DNA of 64,000 nt, from contig BLAL01000012.1 in NCBI GenBank assembly GCA_015698045.1, positions 1,984,001 through 2,048,000 on the forward strand, read 5' to 3'. Source of the DNA: Rhizophagus clarus (lineage: Eukaryota; Glomeromycota; Glomeromycetes; Glomerales; Glomeraceae). This document shows, piece after piece, positions 1 through 13,200 of the stretch. Both the position numbers and the translations under genes were made by a program. Each line of letters begins with the position of its first letter. The stretch's first letter is position 1. The notes under the pieces are model-generated. The model saw only the letters and a list, made by a program, of their open reading frames with translations. It did not search any database and was not told the origin of the DNA.

Positions 1-916
1 TTTTAAAATTTTAGTTATATAAAATCTGATTTAATTTAGTAATATTTAGAATTCTGTTATAATATTATTGAAGTTAGTCATACTTTTCTCTTAAATATAA
101 AATATTCAGAATCTTTAAAAATTATTTATATTTGAAACTTTTTAATGTATAGAAGATTTTAATTAGATGATTATTGAATTCTTATATAATAGATATAGTA
201 TAATTTGGCTATCATCTGTTATGCCTTATAGAGTTTGTATTATTTCAAACTCAAATAAATTACTAATATAGTAAACAATATAGAATTTATTTGATTTATT
301 AATTTCTATCAGTTATAAACTAAATGATGAAGTGCTTATTGAAAGTTTATTTTTAAATTATCATATAAAAGATTCTGATTTAATTGGTTATCTATGGATG
401 ATTATATTAATAAAAAGATTTTTAAAAAGTGAAAGGGTTGAAATACATGAATCAGAAAATTCTTAATATAAAGTTTGATAAAATAAAAAAAATTTTTTTA
501 ACTTAAACAAATAGTATATTCTTTAAATATTAATAAATTTAAAGATTATTTGAAAATAAAATTTTGAATTTAAACAAAATATATAATTGTTTTTTTTTGC
601 ATATATTTATTGCAATCATATATTGATAATATTATCCTTTCACTGTAATATTATCTCAAATTGTTGAATTAAAAATCACTATTGTAATGTAATGCATACA
701 CACTCGCAATGATGATATAACGAGATTCTGATGGTCTCACTTATTATAATATATTTGCCCATGCTTAATATGGTATAAAAAATTTGTGATAAATATTGTC
801 ATTCCTTTTTAAAGAAATTTTTCAAAAGGCTTTAACATTAATTAGATCAAATCATACATGATAAATATATTTTAAAATCTATATTTAATCTAGATTTACA
901 TAACAATCGAGTTTAT

Positions 917-953
<37 letters not shown>

Positions 954-1218
954 AATAAATAAAAAAAAAAAAAAAGAATATTGATAAACATTTAAATATA
1001 TTATTATGGAATTAGAATTGTACTATCTGCTATTATATTAATTTTAAACGAAATATGAAGTTCCATTGGCCATTGGATTAACCTTGTACTGAATTAATTG
1101 GATGATGGAGAGTGATTCCCTTCAGATATTCTCTGCGCCCACTTAATATGATTTGCAGTATCATATAATGACGAAGTTGATTTTGAAAATTTTAATCTAG
1201 AAACTTTCTATAGAAATA
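1..1218. other. AT-rich non-coding flank with A-tract
   Basis: No reading frame longer than background is visible. A nearly pure A-tract, interrupted by a TAAATAAAT stretch, runs about 921-975. This is the 3' flank of the minus-strand Eaf6 gene. I see no RNA gene or transposon end in it. Confidence 0.5.
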
Positions 1219-2012
1219 TCAAATGTCCAATTCTTCTTCTGTGTCTTTACCTTCACGATTATAAGTAAATTTGATCCGTTTAACTTCCTTGACTTCTTGA
1301 GAAAAAGTAAAATTATGCCTTTGCTTTTTCTTCTTTCTACTACTACTCATTTGTTTATAACCATTCTTAATGTAATCATCTGAACTCGATGATGATTCAT
1401 CATTTATCACAGCCTATAAAAAAAATATACAATTATTTTATAAATTAATTATAAATAAGAATAAGTTATAAAATATCATGTATTACCTTTTCAGAGGTTA
1501 CGCTACAAGTAAAATATAACAATGATTAATTATTATATAAAAAAATAAATATTAACGCCACCTAACTGCCTAACACTATAACCTTACCTCGATCTTGAAA
1601 ACAGTCGTTCTTCAGGAGTAATCTCTGCTCGTTTCTTTTTCTCAGTAGAAGGTCTCAAATATGAATCAAACCCACGAATAAGATTTCCACCAGAATGGGT
1701 CTCTTCTAGATAAGAACCTTCAAAGTTCCAAATATTATTTTCTATAGTTTTCTATATTGGTATAGTTAGAGAGAAAGAAACTTCTATTGAAATACAATCA
1801 ATTAAATCAATCTAATTACCAGACTTTTATCAACTTGTTTTTTTCTAACTAGTAAATCTTTAAGTTCTGCTTCTACTTCTTCTAGTTTTTGTCTTGTTAC
1901 AACGGGAGGCTGTACAAAGGAAAGTTTTAGATAAATTTATGTTGACAAAGAAAACCAAGGATAGACTTACTGCATTGTTGCTAGTAGAAGGATCTTCTCC
2001 AACATCTGGCAT
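1219..2012 (-). CDS. EAF6: Eaf6/MEAF6-like histone acetyltransferase complex subunit (168 aa, 5 exons)
   Basis: Spliced frame on the minus strand: 2012-1971, 1909-1820, 1751-1588, 1502-1487, 1413-1219. All four introns are GT-AG and short (57-73 nt). Residues 15-44 form a charged coiled-coil (VTRQKLEEVEAELKDLL). They are followed by the family signature around residues 52-75: WNFEGSYLEETHSGGNLIRG, then a FDSYL segment, and later EERLFSRSSVTSE, which parallels the ERLFSKSS stretch of animal MEAF6. The C-terminus is an acidic/serine patch plus a KKKK basic run, as in relatives. Known role of the family: small scaffold subunit of NuA4 (and NuA3/MOZ-type) acetyltransferases in the nucleus. The start is the first ATG in the only exon that fits phase 0. 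The 16-nt fourth exon is unusually small but is needed to keep the frame and the conserved SVTSE motif. The gene lies alone between an AT-rich flank and the arrestin gene. Confidence 0.9.
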
Positions 2013-2914
2013 TTTTGTATGGATAACGGAATTTTCAAGTAAGTTTCGGATAAATATGAAACTTCCTAAAAAAAAAGTTTACATAAAAAAATGTAAACAT
2101 ATAATATGATTTTCAATGATTATTAGTATTGAATATTATAATTAATCATAAGATTCGATATACATAGTACAAATTACTACTACAATATTTATTTATTAAT
2201 CGTCGCCCATCATTTTCTAATTTTTATGCATTAAATAAAAAAATAATTTTTTCTTTGGTTTTTTTTAGAAAGATTAACTTATAATGAGTTAATTATTAGA
2301 TAAATTTACACTAAATAGTCCATCTCATGCATCTAAATTCAAATGGAATGTTCTGTAAAAAATTTTCTTGAATTTTTTCAAATTACAGTATATACTGCAT
2401 CATATTTTCGTAACAAATAAAAATTTTTGTAATGTAAAAAAAAGAAGTAGAACTAAATATTCGCCTTCAAGTCTTCAAATGATTAAATTGTAAATTTATA
2501 AATTTGACTATTAAAGATTATTTTGGTATTAATTTATATTACAAAATAAAATAATGCAATACATTTTTATAAAATATGAATAACCTATTAACAAATTTTA
2601 TATCATCAATAATATAAATTAATGATTCATAAAGGAGTAATGATTTTAAAAATGCATGAAGATTAAAAAATTTACAATTTTGTGGGGTGTAAGTATATTA
2701 GGCAAAAGAATAAAGGAATACACAAAAAATATTCTTTGACTATTAGTAATTAGTAAATGTTCCAAAGAATTAAAAGGTTAAAAAGATATGATACAATTGT
2801 TGATTATAATAAAAAAATAATAGGAACATTTTATCATCATTTATAAAATTGATGACATCAAATTATATATTATTAATCATGATTACGACTAATCATAAAT
2901 TGCTTATTACTTGT
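2013..2914. other. intergenic, upstream of EAF6 and downstream of the arrestin gene
   Basis: About 0.9 kb of AT-rich DNA between two minus-strand genes. It should hold the EAF6 promoter and the arrestin 3' end. I see no coding signal or repeat in it. Confidence 0.4.
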
Positions 2915-4786
2915 TCAGCTTAATCGAGTTGTTGTAAAAGTTGTCCTTTCTGTTCTATCAAGTGCCATCGAATCAGTAACAATCACACGTTGATTTGTTT
3001 CCATATTATCATTAATTATACTTGAGTCATTCTCACTATAATAAGGTGACTGAGTGGTAGATGAATCGTGGTCACTATTATAAAAATTATTGAGCTGTAA
3101 ACTGGAAATAGCGCTCAAGGTTGGAGAATACGGTGAATGATTTAATGTATCAACTTGCGGGGGTGGAAAATCCTCCTTTGGGTCAAAAAAGAAAGGTCCC
3201 AATCGTGATTCAGTGTAAGATGGGTAAGAAATATTCTCAGGAAGATCCTCCTGAGATATGTGAGGGAAAGATGAAATAGCTATAGGGATGATTACTTCAT
3301 GGTACTGCATTTTAGTAAGTAATGAGCCCATCTCAGCTTGTATTACACATCGTAGAGTATAATATACGCGTAAATGGCGACCAGTAAATGTTGGTGGTAT
3401 ATGATGAAATTTTTTGGGTACAGTAAGGGAAAATTCCAACTCTCCTTTTTGATTTGTTGTTGCTGCAATATCACATCGCCTATCTGTAGAGACGAGGGAA
3501 CGTTCGTGTTTTTCACAAACAAACTCCCTGTCAAGAGGACCCTCATAATGTTTACGTAAAGAACACTGAACACAGGTAATACGACCATTAGAATGGTTCG
3601 TTAATCTCAGTGTGAATTTTAGGTCTTCGCCTAATAAATAGTAAAATAATTAGATATATAAACTAAAAAATTATAGTGTATTTAATAGAATAATTAATTA
3701 CCGGGCGAAAACACATGTTTGGATAAGATTGCTTCGACCTCCACTAACATTTTCCTTGGTGTTTTGTTTTCATTACACAGTATGTCCCTAAAACACCACT
3801 CTTGATCTGGCGGAGCAAAAGATATAGGAATAAATGGTGTAACCACTTCAGGACCTTCGATAAGGGATCCACCAGCTCCTTCTATCACTGGTTGCCATAT
3901 GTAGCGGATTGAAAAACCCTTTGGTCCCTGATAATATTATATTAAATCGACTTAATATGCTAATTATTAAACTTTATAGATTAAAATAAATAATGTATAA
4001 AAACCTCTACAGATGGCGGAAAATTGACCGGCGGAAGCTACAAAATAAATAAATAAATATAATTATAGATAATTGACATAACGATTAAAATTAAATAAAG
4101 GAAACATTTTATACCTTTAGAGCAAATTGAAATTTATATGTTCCTGGAGTAAGTTCTTTCCAAGGACGATATTCATTGGCTTTTTTCAGTAAAGACAAAT
4201 TCAAGTTAATACAAGAAAGAGCTTCGTTTTTCGATTTTAGAATTAATACCGAGTATTCTGATTAAGAATTATCCTCGTTACCTCGCGTTTGACCATTACT
4301 TCCACCGCTCCAGACCGTATAATTACATTCAAAATAAATAGTTCGCGCAGTTTCAACACGTTTTGTTGTTTTTGGAACTGGTCCCGAATCCTTTATTTTA
4401 GCGGATGCAGTTTCTTCACCTTCGTAAAATATTGAAATTACAAATTATACATTAGAGTGTTGATAATTATAAGAGAATTCGTATCCTTAATCCGTATTTG
4501 AAGAATACCTCGAAATTTAATTTTGATCGACGATGCAAACAATGTTTTACTAGTATCCAAGATTATTAAAGATACCGAACCTTTTAAAATTTAGATTTTG
4601 ATTATCAAAAATTTTAATAAACGTCTGAATAAATTCTTAACATAAATGCAGGAATAAAAGATGCATACCTCGAACTACCTGAGAGGGTCGTAATGTCAAT
4701 GTCCTACCCACTTCAAATTCTACATTTAGTTGTGGTGAGGACATCAGCTGCTTATTTTCTTTTACAAATCTTAAGATTTTCGACAT
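2915..4786 (-). CDS. arrestin-domain (ART/ARRDC-type) protein, 481 aa, 7 exons
   Basis: Exons on the minus strand: 4786-4669, 4580-4509, 4419-4282, 4257-4115, 4037-4005, 3927-3702, 3630-2915; total 1446 nt, all GT-AG. An arrestin N-like half covers residues 20-165: an early beta-strand run, the VRGSVSLIIL segment, IKFRGEE, a TIYFECNYTVWSGG stretch, then WKELTPGTYKFQFALKLPP, the strand-turn-strand typical of the family. The C-like half (about 168-345) includes YIWQPVIEG, LKFTLRLTNHSNGRITCVQC and PPTFTGRHLRVYYTLRC. The tail (about 360-481) is Ser/Thr/Pro-rich and looks disordered. Fungal relatives are adaptors that bring Rsp5-type ubiquitin ligases to plasma-membrane transporters. No PPxY ligase-binding motif is visible here, so that role is less certain. 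The gene is divergent from the sphingomyelinase gene, with 619 bp between start codons. Confidence 0.85.
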
Positions 4787-5405
4787 ATAACTATTAATCT
4801 TACACCCCTTCTATAAGAAATAAGGTGCGTCTTTAGTTTGGTGTTGACCAAAAAGTTACGGGTTATTTTAAAAAAGTATATATAAACGAGAGAAACTCTT
4901 TGTCAGCTTTAATTTTAAACGCTTAGAGAGAGAAGTTAACGCCGACAATAATTCAAATATATCAATATTTAATTTTGTTTGCATATAATATAAATTGTTT
5001 TGCTTAATTTAGCTCCTTTACTGCGGACTAAAACGTTTCATTCAACAATGACATATTCTATCAGGTGACTTTATATTTATATTAACATTAGGCGTACTGT
5101 GGTACAAATTTTCACCAATAAATTGATAAATTTTATTTTCACAACAATGGTCTCTGTATTACATTAGGATGCATTTGATATTGTTAACCTAATTATGTCT
5201 CTCGTTCTCTTTCCGTTCTCGAAAACTAAGTCTTTCATATGAGGCTTTGTGCTTTACACTTACATAATATTTTATTCGGATTTTATTAATTAAATTACGT
5301 TTCATTTTTAGACATTACATTATTACGAATAAATAAAATTATCTTCAGATAACAGATAAATTCTAGATTATATTTTAGTCTTTTTCTTGGAAGAAAAAAA
5401 AAATT
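4787..5405. promoter_or_regulatory. shared divergent promoter region (arrestin gene / sphingomyelinase gene)
   Basis: The 619 bp between the two divergent start codons must hold both promoters. It is AT-rich, with a TATATATAAA-like stretch near 4877-4887 (about 100 bp from the arrestin ATG). No specific factor site can be named with confidence. Confidence 0.4.
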
Positions 5406-7275
5406 ATGAGCGGTTCTAGTACGACGACACTTACGGTGTTAACCCTAAATTGCTGGTATTTTATTTAGGTTAAAATGTTTTTGCGCGTTTCTATATTCGT
5501 CCTAATTTTTTTTATATTAGGGGTCTGAAATATATTTCCAAGAAAATTGATCAACGTATGGAAGCTATTGCAGATAATTTGGCTCATTCAGACTATGAAA
5601 TCGTTTGTTTACAAGAAGTTTGGGTATATAAAAATTTTGAAGGTATTAAAAGTAAGACAAAAAAACGATTTCCTTACGCTAGGTTTTATAACAGGTAGAA
5701 CAAGTTTTTAACATGACTGCTGCGCACTTGTGCAATACTAATTACCGTACTAACAAAATTCTCCAAATTACGCAGGTAATATAAAAATATGGACATTTTA
5801 ATTAATTTAACGCCTAGAACAGAAGGGAAAATACCATTTGTGGTATATCTCGCCTGAATTAAGTTAAATTTGGTTAGGATTGCAAATTAAAAGTCGTATG
5901 TTTCCATTTTTTAAGTGGTGTTTTTGGTACAGGTCTTGTCATCCTTTCAAGATACCCAATAGTTGATGTGTCTTTTTATCCATATCGTTTAAACGGTATG
6001 CCTATTAAATTTACGCATGGTGATTGGTACGTTAGTAAAGGAGTAGCCAGCGCTGTTGTTGAACATCCTGTGGCCGGATTAATTGAAGTTTTTAATACTC
6101 ATGTAAGTCATTATTATTTGATGAGATTAAAATAATGTGATTTGTTACACATGATTTAAAGATTTATTTAATTTATATTTTAGACCCACGCAGGATATGG
6201 GTCAAAAAAAAACGATATATATTTGGCCCATCGAGTTTCGCAAGGTTTGGAAATATCAAATTTATTAAAATCTTCAGCGTCGAGAGGGCGTAATGTAATT
6301 GCTGTAAGTAAATTATGTTATCTCACCAAATAAATTATCTAAATACGTAAGAAATGTTTTTTATATTAGATGGGCGATTTTAACAGTGATCCAGAATCCC
6401 TGGTACATAAATTAATTACTACACATGGACAAATGACAGATGCTTGGCAATCTCAACACCCTTCTACTCCAGCTAGTATATCTACTACTTCAATTAATCA
6501 TAATACACCGACTACATTCGATCCAAATAATGCTATAATCCAGAAAGGTTACACTAGCAATTCTCCACTGAACACGTGGTCAAAGAAAAATGTTAAACAA
6601 GCGGTACGTGATCGGGATGCAGGTCAGCGTATTGACTTCGTCTTTTATCGTAAAACATCTAGATTTTGGTGTAGTGGTTCTCGTGTTGTTTTTACGGAAA
6701 AAATACCCGAATTTGGTATCAGTTATTCGGATCATTTTGGGGTGGAAGCTACATTTACACTCGTTGGACGAGATAAAAATGCTGTAATCCCACTTTCAGT
6801 ATGGGAACAAGGTGCATATGAGCATTTACATGAGTTGGATACCCGTACTCTTAAAGATATTGGAGATCTTTTTAAAAAAGATTTAAGCAGATCACAAGCA
6901 TCTTCACACATACAATTATTTTTTTTTTATCTCTCCTTACTTGTGATAATTGGCTTGATCGCCTTGGAAGTTTTGTTCGCTACAGGAGTTATAACGACAT
7001 ATCATTGGGTTAATATAATTATTACTGTAGCTATTGCTCCAATTACAGCTTTTGGTACTATAATGGGATTGCACGGATTTCTTTCTGGCAATGTAGAACA
7101 AAGTGCATTACAGCAGTTTATTCAAGAAGTTCAATCTTATGTCGAGGGAAAAAAAGTTCTTGAGAGCCGTGCAAGTAGTATTGCATTCCTCGATGATAAT
7201 GGAAGCAGTCATAGGTCTTCAGCTGCTGCTGGCACATCATCTCAAATTGAAATTGATCCACGACTCAAATTGTAA
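5406..7275 (+). CDS. ISC1: neutral sphingomyelinase / inositol phosphosphingolipid phospholipase C (478 aa, 5 exons)
   Basis: Exons: 5406-5455, 5521-5694, 5916-6102, 6184-6303, 6370-7275, all GT-AG and in phase. Endonuclease/exonuclease/phosphatase fold: LTLNCWGLKYISKKI (residues 13-27); LQEVW, with the metal-binding Glu, near residue 50; SGVFGTGLVILSRYPIVD; FNTHTHAGYG (134-143); MGDFNSDPES (178-187); RIDFVFYR (264-271); and catalytic SDHFGVE (297-303). Two hydrophobic helices at about 358-383 and 389-414 form the membrane hairpin seen in yeast Isc1 and mammalian nSMase2-type enzymes. A Ser/Ala-rich tail follows. The enzyme hydrolyses the phosphodiester of sphingomyelin or inositol-phosphoceramide to give ceramide at ER or mitochondrial membranes. 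Nothing is missing from the active site. The upstream neighbour is the divergent arrestin gene. Confidence 0.95.
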
Positions 7276-7642
7276 TGAAATTTTATCTTAATTAATTTAA
7301 GAATAGAATTAGATTAGGGTTAAATTTTGGTTTAGGGTTCACCTTAATTTTTATTATTTTATCATATTTTATATACAAAATTTCTTAATTTAATTAGTTC
7401 TATATGAAAGTTTTGGTATTTTTATGATGTAAAAGTAATTTCATGTATTTTTAAAATTATAGACACTAATTAGTACTCATATCTATTAGAAAATTATTAT
7501 GCAAACGTTATACTATTTAATATATATAAAAAAAAAATCGTCTTAAATTTGACCAATCAAATAATAATATGATATGTCAAGTGATATTTGGATAACGTGC
7601 GTGACTTTTAACAAATTACTGGATTCACTAAATGTTTTTATT
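7276..7642 (+). other. intergenic / promoter of the Nup43-like gene
   Basis: Short AT-rich gap between two plus-strand genes. An in-frame upstream ATG at 7574 would add 23 residues to the next protein; the added residues do not resemble the family. Confidence 0.35.
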
Positions 7643-9263
7643 ATGGATAACCTTTCTCCCTCATATGATCTCATAGGTTTATCCACTAGAAGTACGGGTG
7701 GAAAGATCTCAAAAGTTCGCTTTGACGATACAAAACAGGAATTTGAAAGTAATGAAGTATTATTTGCTACAGGTTCTTGGGACACTCCAAAGGTTTAGTA
7801 TACTGTTACATTCTTTTACGTCATATATATTTTTTATTTATGTATTTTCACGCGTTTTATAGGAAAATACATTACTACTATGGAACGTTGAACAAATTTC
7901 CCTTGGTTTGGGCGAACAACCAAGCTTAACATATTCGGTTCTTGGTAAAACAACTCATGAAGGAGACGTTACTGATATGCGATTTATTGGAGATAATATT
8001 ATACTTACATCATCTTCAAATGGATCATTAAATGCCTTTCAATTTGTAAAATTCATTATTTTTAAGATTTTTGGTTCAGGATATAATTAATTCAATAATT
8101 TTAATATTAATTCGGTATTTCTAATTAATAGATAAATACAAATACATCTGATATTATGGACCAGTCCGTTGGAACTTCTCACTATCAGTTACAAGAGATT
8201 ATGAGTCGTCGGTTACACAGTTTCACTGACACTAAAAATGCATCACTTAATAGTTTCGCAATTAAACCACACAGCATAAATGATCCATTAGTTGCTACCG
8301 TTGGGGAAGATGGTAGAATTGTGATTGTAAGAATTGAAGATTCAATTAAAGATCACGTCATAGAAGATGCTGATGCCTCTTCAATCAAAGCAATTTTATG
8401 GCCCAGATCAAATGAGATTGTAAGTTTTCATATTTTTCTTTAATTTTATGGAAAAATATGTAATTAACTAATCAAATACTTAAATGTTTTAAAGATCTTA
8501 GCGAATGGGTGTGGACAATTGAGAATATTCGATCCGAGAGAAAACAAACCTACAACAATATGCCATGAGTATATAATTATTATTACATAATATTGTACTT
8601 CAGAAAATATGTTTTACTTTTGCTAACACTTTAGCTGTGTTATAGTCCTATTAATATCAGAGTTCCGATTAACTGTTTAGCGTTTCATCCTTCAAAGGTA
8701 AATAATGAGGTACTAGGAATAAATTTATACAATACAATGTTGAATAATTTATTTTTTCCTTTAGGTACACAAAGTTGCGTCAGGAAATAACAAAGGTGGT
8801 GTGACAATATGGGATACAAGAAAATTGTCCGAACCGGAAAAACATGCTCAGCCACATAATTCTCGAGGTAATGATATAATATTTTTGGTTCAAAAATTAT
8901 TTTATCGTACTAAATCAGTTTTTTTATTAGTGTGGGAAGTATTTTTCCATCCGTATTATCAAGAATTATTATTTAGCTGTTCCGAAGGTATTTTTAAGTT
9001 TATAAACGATATAATTAAATTATTACTGATATCTTATTTAAATCGTTATAGATGGAACTATCGGAGCAGTTAATTTTGCAGATTTTACACCATCATTTTC
9101 TATTCAAGATTCAATGAATGCCGTAAAAGGACAGAACGTAACTATAAGAAAAATCGGGTTCAAATCTAATGAACTTCCAATCAATTCTATCGATTATCAT
9201 CCCCATTCGAAATTGTTGATTAGTGGAGGAGATAATGAAAATTTACTTTATACACTCATATGA
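7643..9263 (+). CDS. NUP43: Nup43-like WD40 nucleoporin (372 aa, 8 exons)
   Basis: Exons: 7643-7792, 7863-8045, 8132-8419, 8495-8568, 8646-8697, 8765-8867, 8931-8987, 9052-9263; every intron is GT-AG and the phases join. WD-repeat blocks in order: LFATGSWDTPKENTLLLWNV (residues 39-58); GDVTDMRF and LTSSSNGSLNAF; PLVATVGEDGRIVIVRI; ILANGCGQLRIFDPRE; KVASGNNKGGVTIWDTRK; VWEVFFHPYYQELLFSCSED. These track human NUP43 block by block (ETFATGSWD, VTVGEDGRINLF, WEVHFHP, FTCSEDGS), and length is close to the human 380 aa. Nup43 is a peripheral subunit of the Y (Nup107-160) complex of the nuclear pore and is absent from baker's yeast, so its presence fits an early-diverging fungus. The start was set at 7643, where the family's N-terminus begins. 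Confidence 0.9.
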
Positions 9264-10257
9264 AAATGGAAGATTAGATGGATTTGTCTAATATGAATAA
9301 CCATAAATGAAACTTTTTATGGAAAATCTAATACTTATTTATCACGTATATAACGTTTGGGAATTGACAAAAAAAAAAAAAATCATGAAATACAGGCGAT
9401 CATCAATTTGCATTTGAATGATGGAGATATTCTACATTATTAATTATTACATAATGCATCAGTCGATTACAATCAAAATTGCTGCGATTTACTTTTAAAA
9501 CTTTTTAATTAACTTAATTAAAAAGGTTTTGACAATTTGTAAATGTTTATAATTAGAAAGCCTTGGATCTTGTTCACTTGCATAGATCTTTGTTGACTAA
9601 ACATATGCATTAACAAACATCATTTAACCGATCCAATTAAATTGCTAAAAATATCATTGTTATTATTCGAGTTTCATTTTAAAAATCATGTGACCAAACA
9701 AATAATTTATATTAAATGTCTATTTTCGGTCATGAACTATAATAACTTGTTTAGGTCAACTGTCAGTATTGGATCATCGAATTAATCTATCTTCTGACTC
9801 AAAAGTCCTGAGTCAATCTCAGCTTAATATACAGCCATTTTAAAAATTGATTATTTTATAAATTAATTCCATTCCCCTTTATTGTAAAGGGTCAGCAGTT
9901 CAAAATAGTTTGAATATTTAATTATATATTCAGCCCGTGGGCTACGGTAAGCCAAAAATCCGCTTTTCTTTGCAGCCTCATTATTGTTTACAAGTTACAA
10001 CTTGAATGTTTATTAATTTGCATATATAGTTCGGGTGAAATCGCAATTTTTGCAGCAACCAACTTGTCAACTTTCCTGTCTAACCTGAATAACCTACCAC
10101 ATTTGGGACTTTTATGCTCGTTATCTATTACCGCTTTTTTTTTTGACCACAAACAATTCTGCAAGTTTACCTACATTTCCCACGATAATAACGCGTCACT
10201 TTTTTTTTGGACTTACCAATAATATATTAGTAAATTTAAAATAACTGTGTTAGGCAA
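9264..10257. other. intergenic, upstream of the asparaginase gene
   Basis: About 1 kb without coding signal. It contains poly-A/T runs and slightly less AT-rich patches (for instance 9935-9990). It presumably carries the asparaginase promoter. I see no repeat or RNA gene. Confidence 0.4.
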
Positions 10258-13200
10258 ATGGAAACAAAGCCATCAAAAAAGAATTTTCCCTTTGGTGATA
10301 ATGATCTCGAGTTTTTAAATAAATATCCTCAAGATTCTCAATCCCAACTTTTTTCAAAAATTGCTCACAAAATAACAAAAAAAATTTCATTTGGAAAGTC
10401 CGCAGTCGTTAACCAAAATAAGAAAATGGGTTCTCAGAAAAGGAAAATAGATAATTTAGAAATACCTGATTCTGGACCATTTGTGCGGTCAAATACGCCA
10501 ATGTCTGGATACTCTTCTTCGTCTGAAGATGAATATGGACCTTCTGCTAACCAACCTCTCATATTCAACGATGCTGTTTCGATACAACTTCATCAACCAA
10601 GAAGTGATATGGCAACAGGAGGTTAGCATTTATACTATATATCGTAAAAAAGAAAAAAAAAATGGGATAAATTTATTATCATCTTTTATGTAGAATTATC
10701 ACAAGTTTTGATTATTTACACGGGTGGTACTATTGGCATGAAAAATACAAGGAAACATGGATATGTTCCGGTAAACTATCTAAAAAATTAGATCCATCAT
10801 ATTAATTTTCGAAATTTTGTTGTTTACATGATTTTATATTTAGGTGCCAGATTATCTTACAGAGACTCTCGCGGGAATGTCTCGATTTCATGATAGTACA
10901 TACGATCTGAATTTTCGCCGTTTTTCATCGAATTCGGATGATCAAACTGAAGAAGAGATTTATCCCACAGCCAAAATTACTCTCAAAGATCCGAATAAAG
11001 ATGATTATGTTGAAATTTTCCAACGTAGTTTGATATCACCGCCTTCTTTAGTAGGAAAGAGAATAAGGTAAATATGAATTTTTTTTTTAAAAAAAACATA
11101 AAACCGAATTAACGAATGAATTTCTACAATTTAGGTATTCTATAATCGAATATGTACCACTGCTGGATTCTTGTAATATTACGAGTGATGGTACTTTTTT
11201 TTTTTTTTTAAAAAAAAATTATTTTATAATTAAACATACAAAACAAATTTTTTTAAAAAAAATTTTTGATTTAGATTGGATACGTATTGCAACCGATATT
11301 GAAGCGAATTATGAGTCATTCGACGCCTTCATAATTTTGCACGGTTAGTTACCTTTCTCGAAATTAATATTTAAATAAGTTTAATTAATAATTTCTATGC
11401 ATTTTACAATAGGCACGGATACAATGGCGTATACTGCTAGTGCACTCAGTTTTCTTTTGGAGGATTTAGGGTAAATAGCGTGTCAATTAATTTTTTTTTA
11501 TTATTAGATATGTATCTAATTGATGGTTTTTCCTTATAGTAAAACCGTTATATTAACAGGTTCACAGGTATGAAGCAGCCGCCATTTCACTATCAATAAG
11601 AGAACAGCAAACAAGAGGGACCAAAAACGTATAAAATTTTTTTTTCTTGTAATTAATATAGAAATGAAGATATTTTCTTGAATTTTTTTTTTATGAAAAA
11701 TTAGGTTCCTATATCCGAAGTTCGTAATGATGGCATTGAGAATCTTTTGGGAGCACTTACAATTGCTGGTCATTATGTCATACCAGAAGTATGTTTATTT
11801 TTCCACAATAAACTTTTCCGTGGAAATAGGTGTTTGAAAATGAACGCAGTTGATTTCGATGCATTTGATTCACCAAATCTAGCACCATTAGCTACAGTTG
11901 GGATAAATATAGGTAAGAATTCGGTTTTGTGGTTACCTGTTTTTCTGCCACATGTTCAAATAAATTTTTCTTTCCCTTAGATGTTAATTGGGCAGAGGTC
12001 GTAAGGACGTCTTCAATTGCTAAATTTAAAGCACATAAAACTCTTAATCGAAATGTGAGTACTTTACGATTGTTTCCTGGTATAACGGAAACAACTGTGA
12101 AAGCATTATTAGCAGAACCGACAGAAGGTTTAATTTTAGAGACTTACGGAGCTGGAAACGCGCCTAATACTCGAGATGATTTAATGAGGGCTTTAGCATC
12201 TGCTAGTGATAGAGGTGTTGTTATTGTAAATTGCACGCAATGCAAAAAGGGAATCGTAACTGATATGTATGCGACTGGGAAAGCTCTTCGTAAAGTTGGT
12301 GTTGTTTCTGGGAATGATATGACTCCAGAGGTATTTACCGTTTCCATAGAAAAAGTTTTTTAAAAATAAAATTATATTTGTTTATTAATTTATTATTCTT
12401 TATTATTAGTGTGCGCTGGTCAAACTTTCATATTTACTTAGTGACAATCGGTTTTCACCTACAGTAGTACGTGAGTTAATGACAAGGAATCTTCGTGGGG
12501 AGCTGACAGTTGTAGCCCCAAAACCTAGATTTACATTTCATAATCGTACTCACAAAATAATACAAAATATGATAAGTGAGTTTTTTTTAAAGAACATTAA
12601 GAATTTAATATATTATTTACTAATAACGGTTCTTGCCGTCTGAATAGATGCTGCCGCGGATGCAAATAAAGCAGCTGTAAAAGATACTTCGTTAATGATG
12701 GATGTACAAGAGAAAGTTTTAATGGAAAAGTCTTTATATCCGATTTTGCTATGTTCCGCGGCTGGAACAGACGATCTTGATGGGATGCTACTGTTATCAG
12801 AGAATTATGAAGGGATGATGCTAATGTTAAATTGTGTGGATTATGATGGAAGAACTCCACTAGTAAGTTCATAAATTACAGTATCTTTGAACTTTATTCA
12901 ATATAAGTAAATAAAAATTTTTTTTTATAGCACATTGCATGTGCAGGAGGACATCACCGAATAGTAAAGTTTTTGTTGCAAAATGGAGCATCTGTTCACA
13001 TGAGAGATAGATTTGGACATACACCTTTATATGAAGCTGCACGTAACAAACACAAACATGTGATTCATACATTGCGAGAAACAGGAGCTCACTTTAACGA
13101 TGCAGAAATTAATGATGTGATGTTTCAAGCAATATCGTAAGTAACTTATTAATGAAGTAAATGTTGATAATATAGATACTAACAAATATATTTTTATTTT

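Noticed and set aside
7574..7642. upstream in-frame start for the Nup43-like protein
   Set aside because: The added 23 residues have no counterpart in the family, and the downstream ATG aligns with the known N-terminus.
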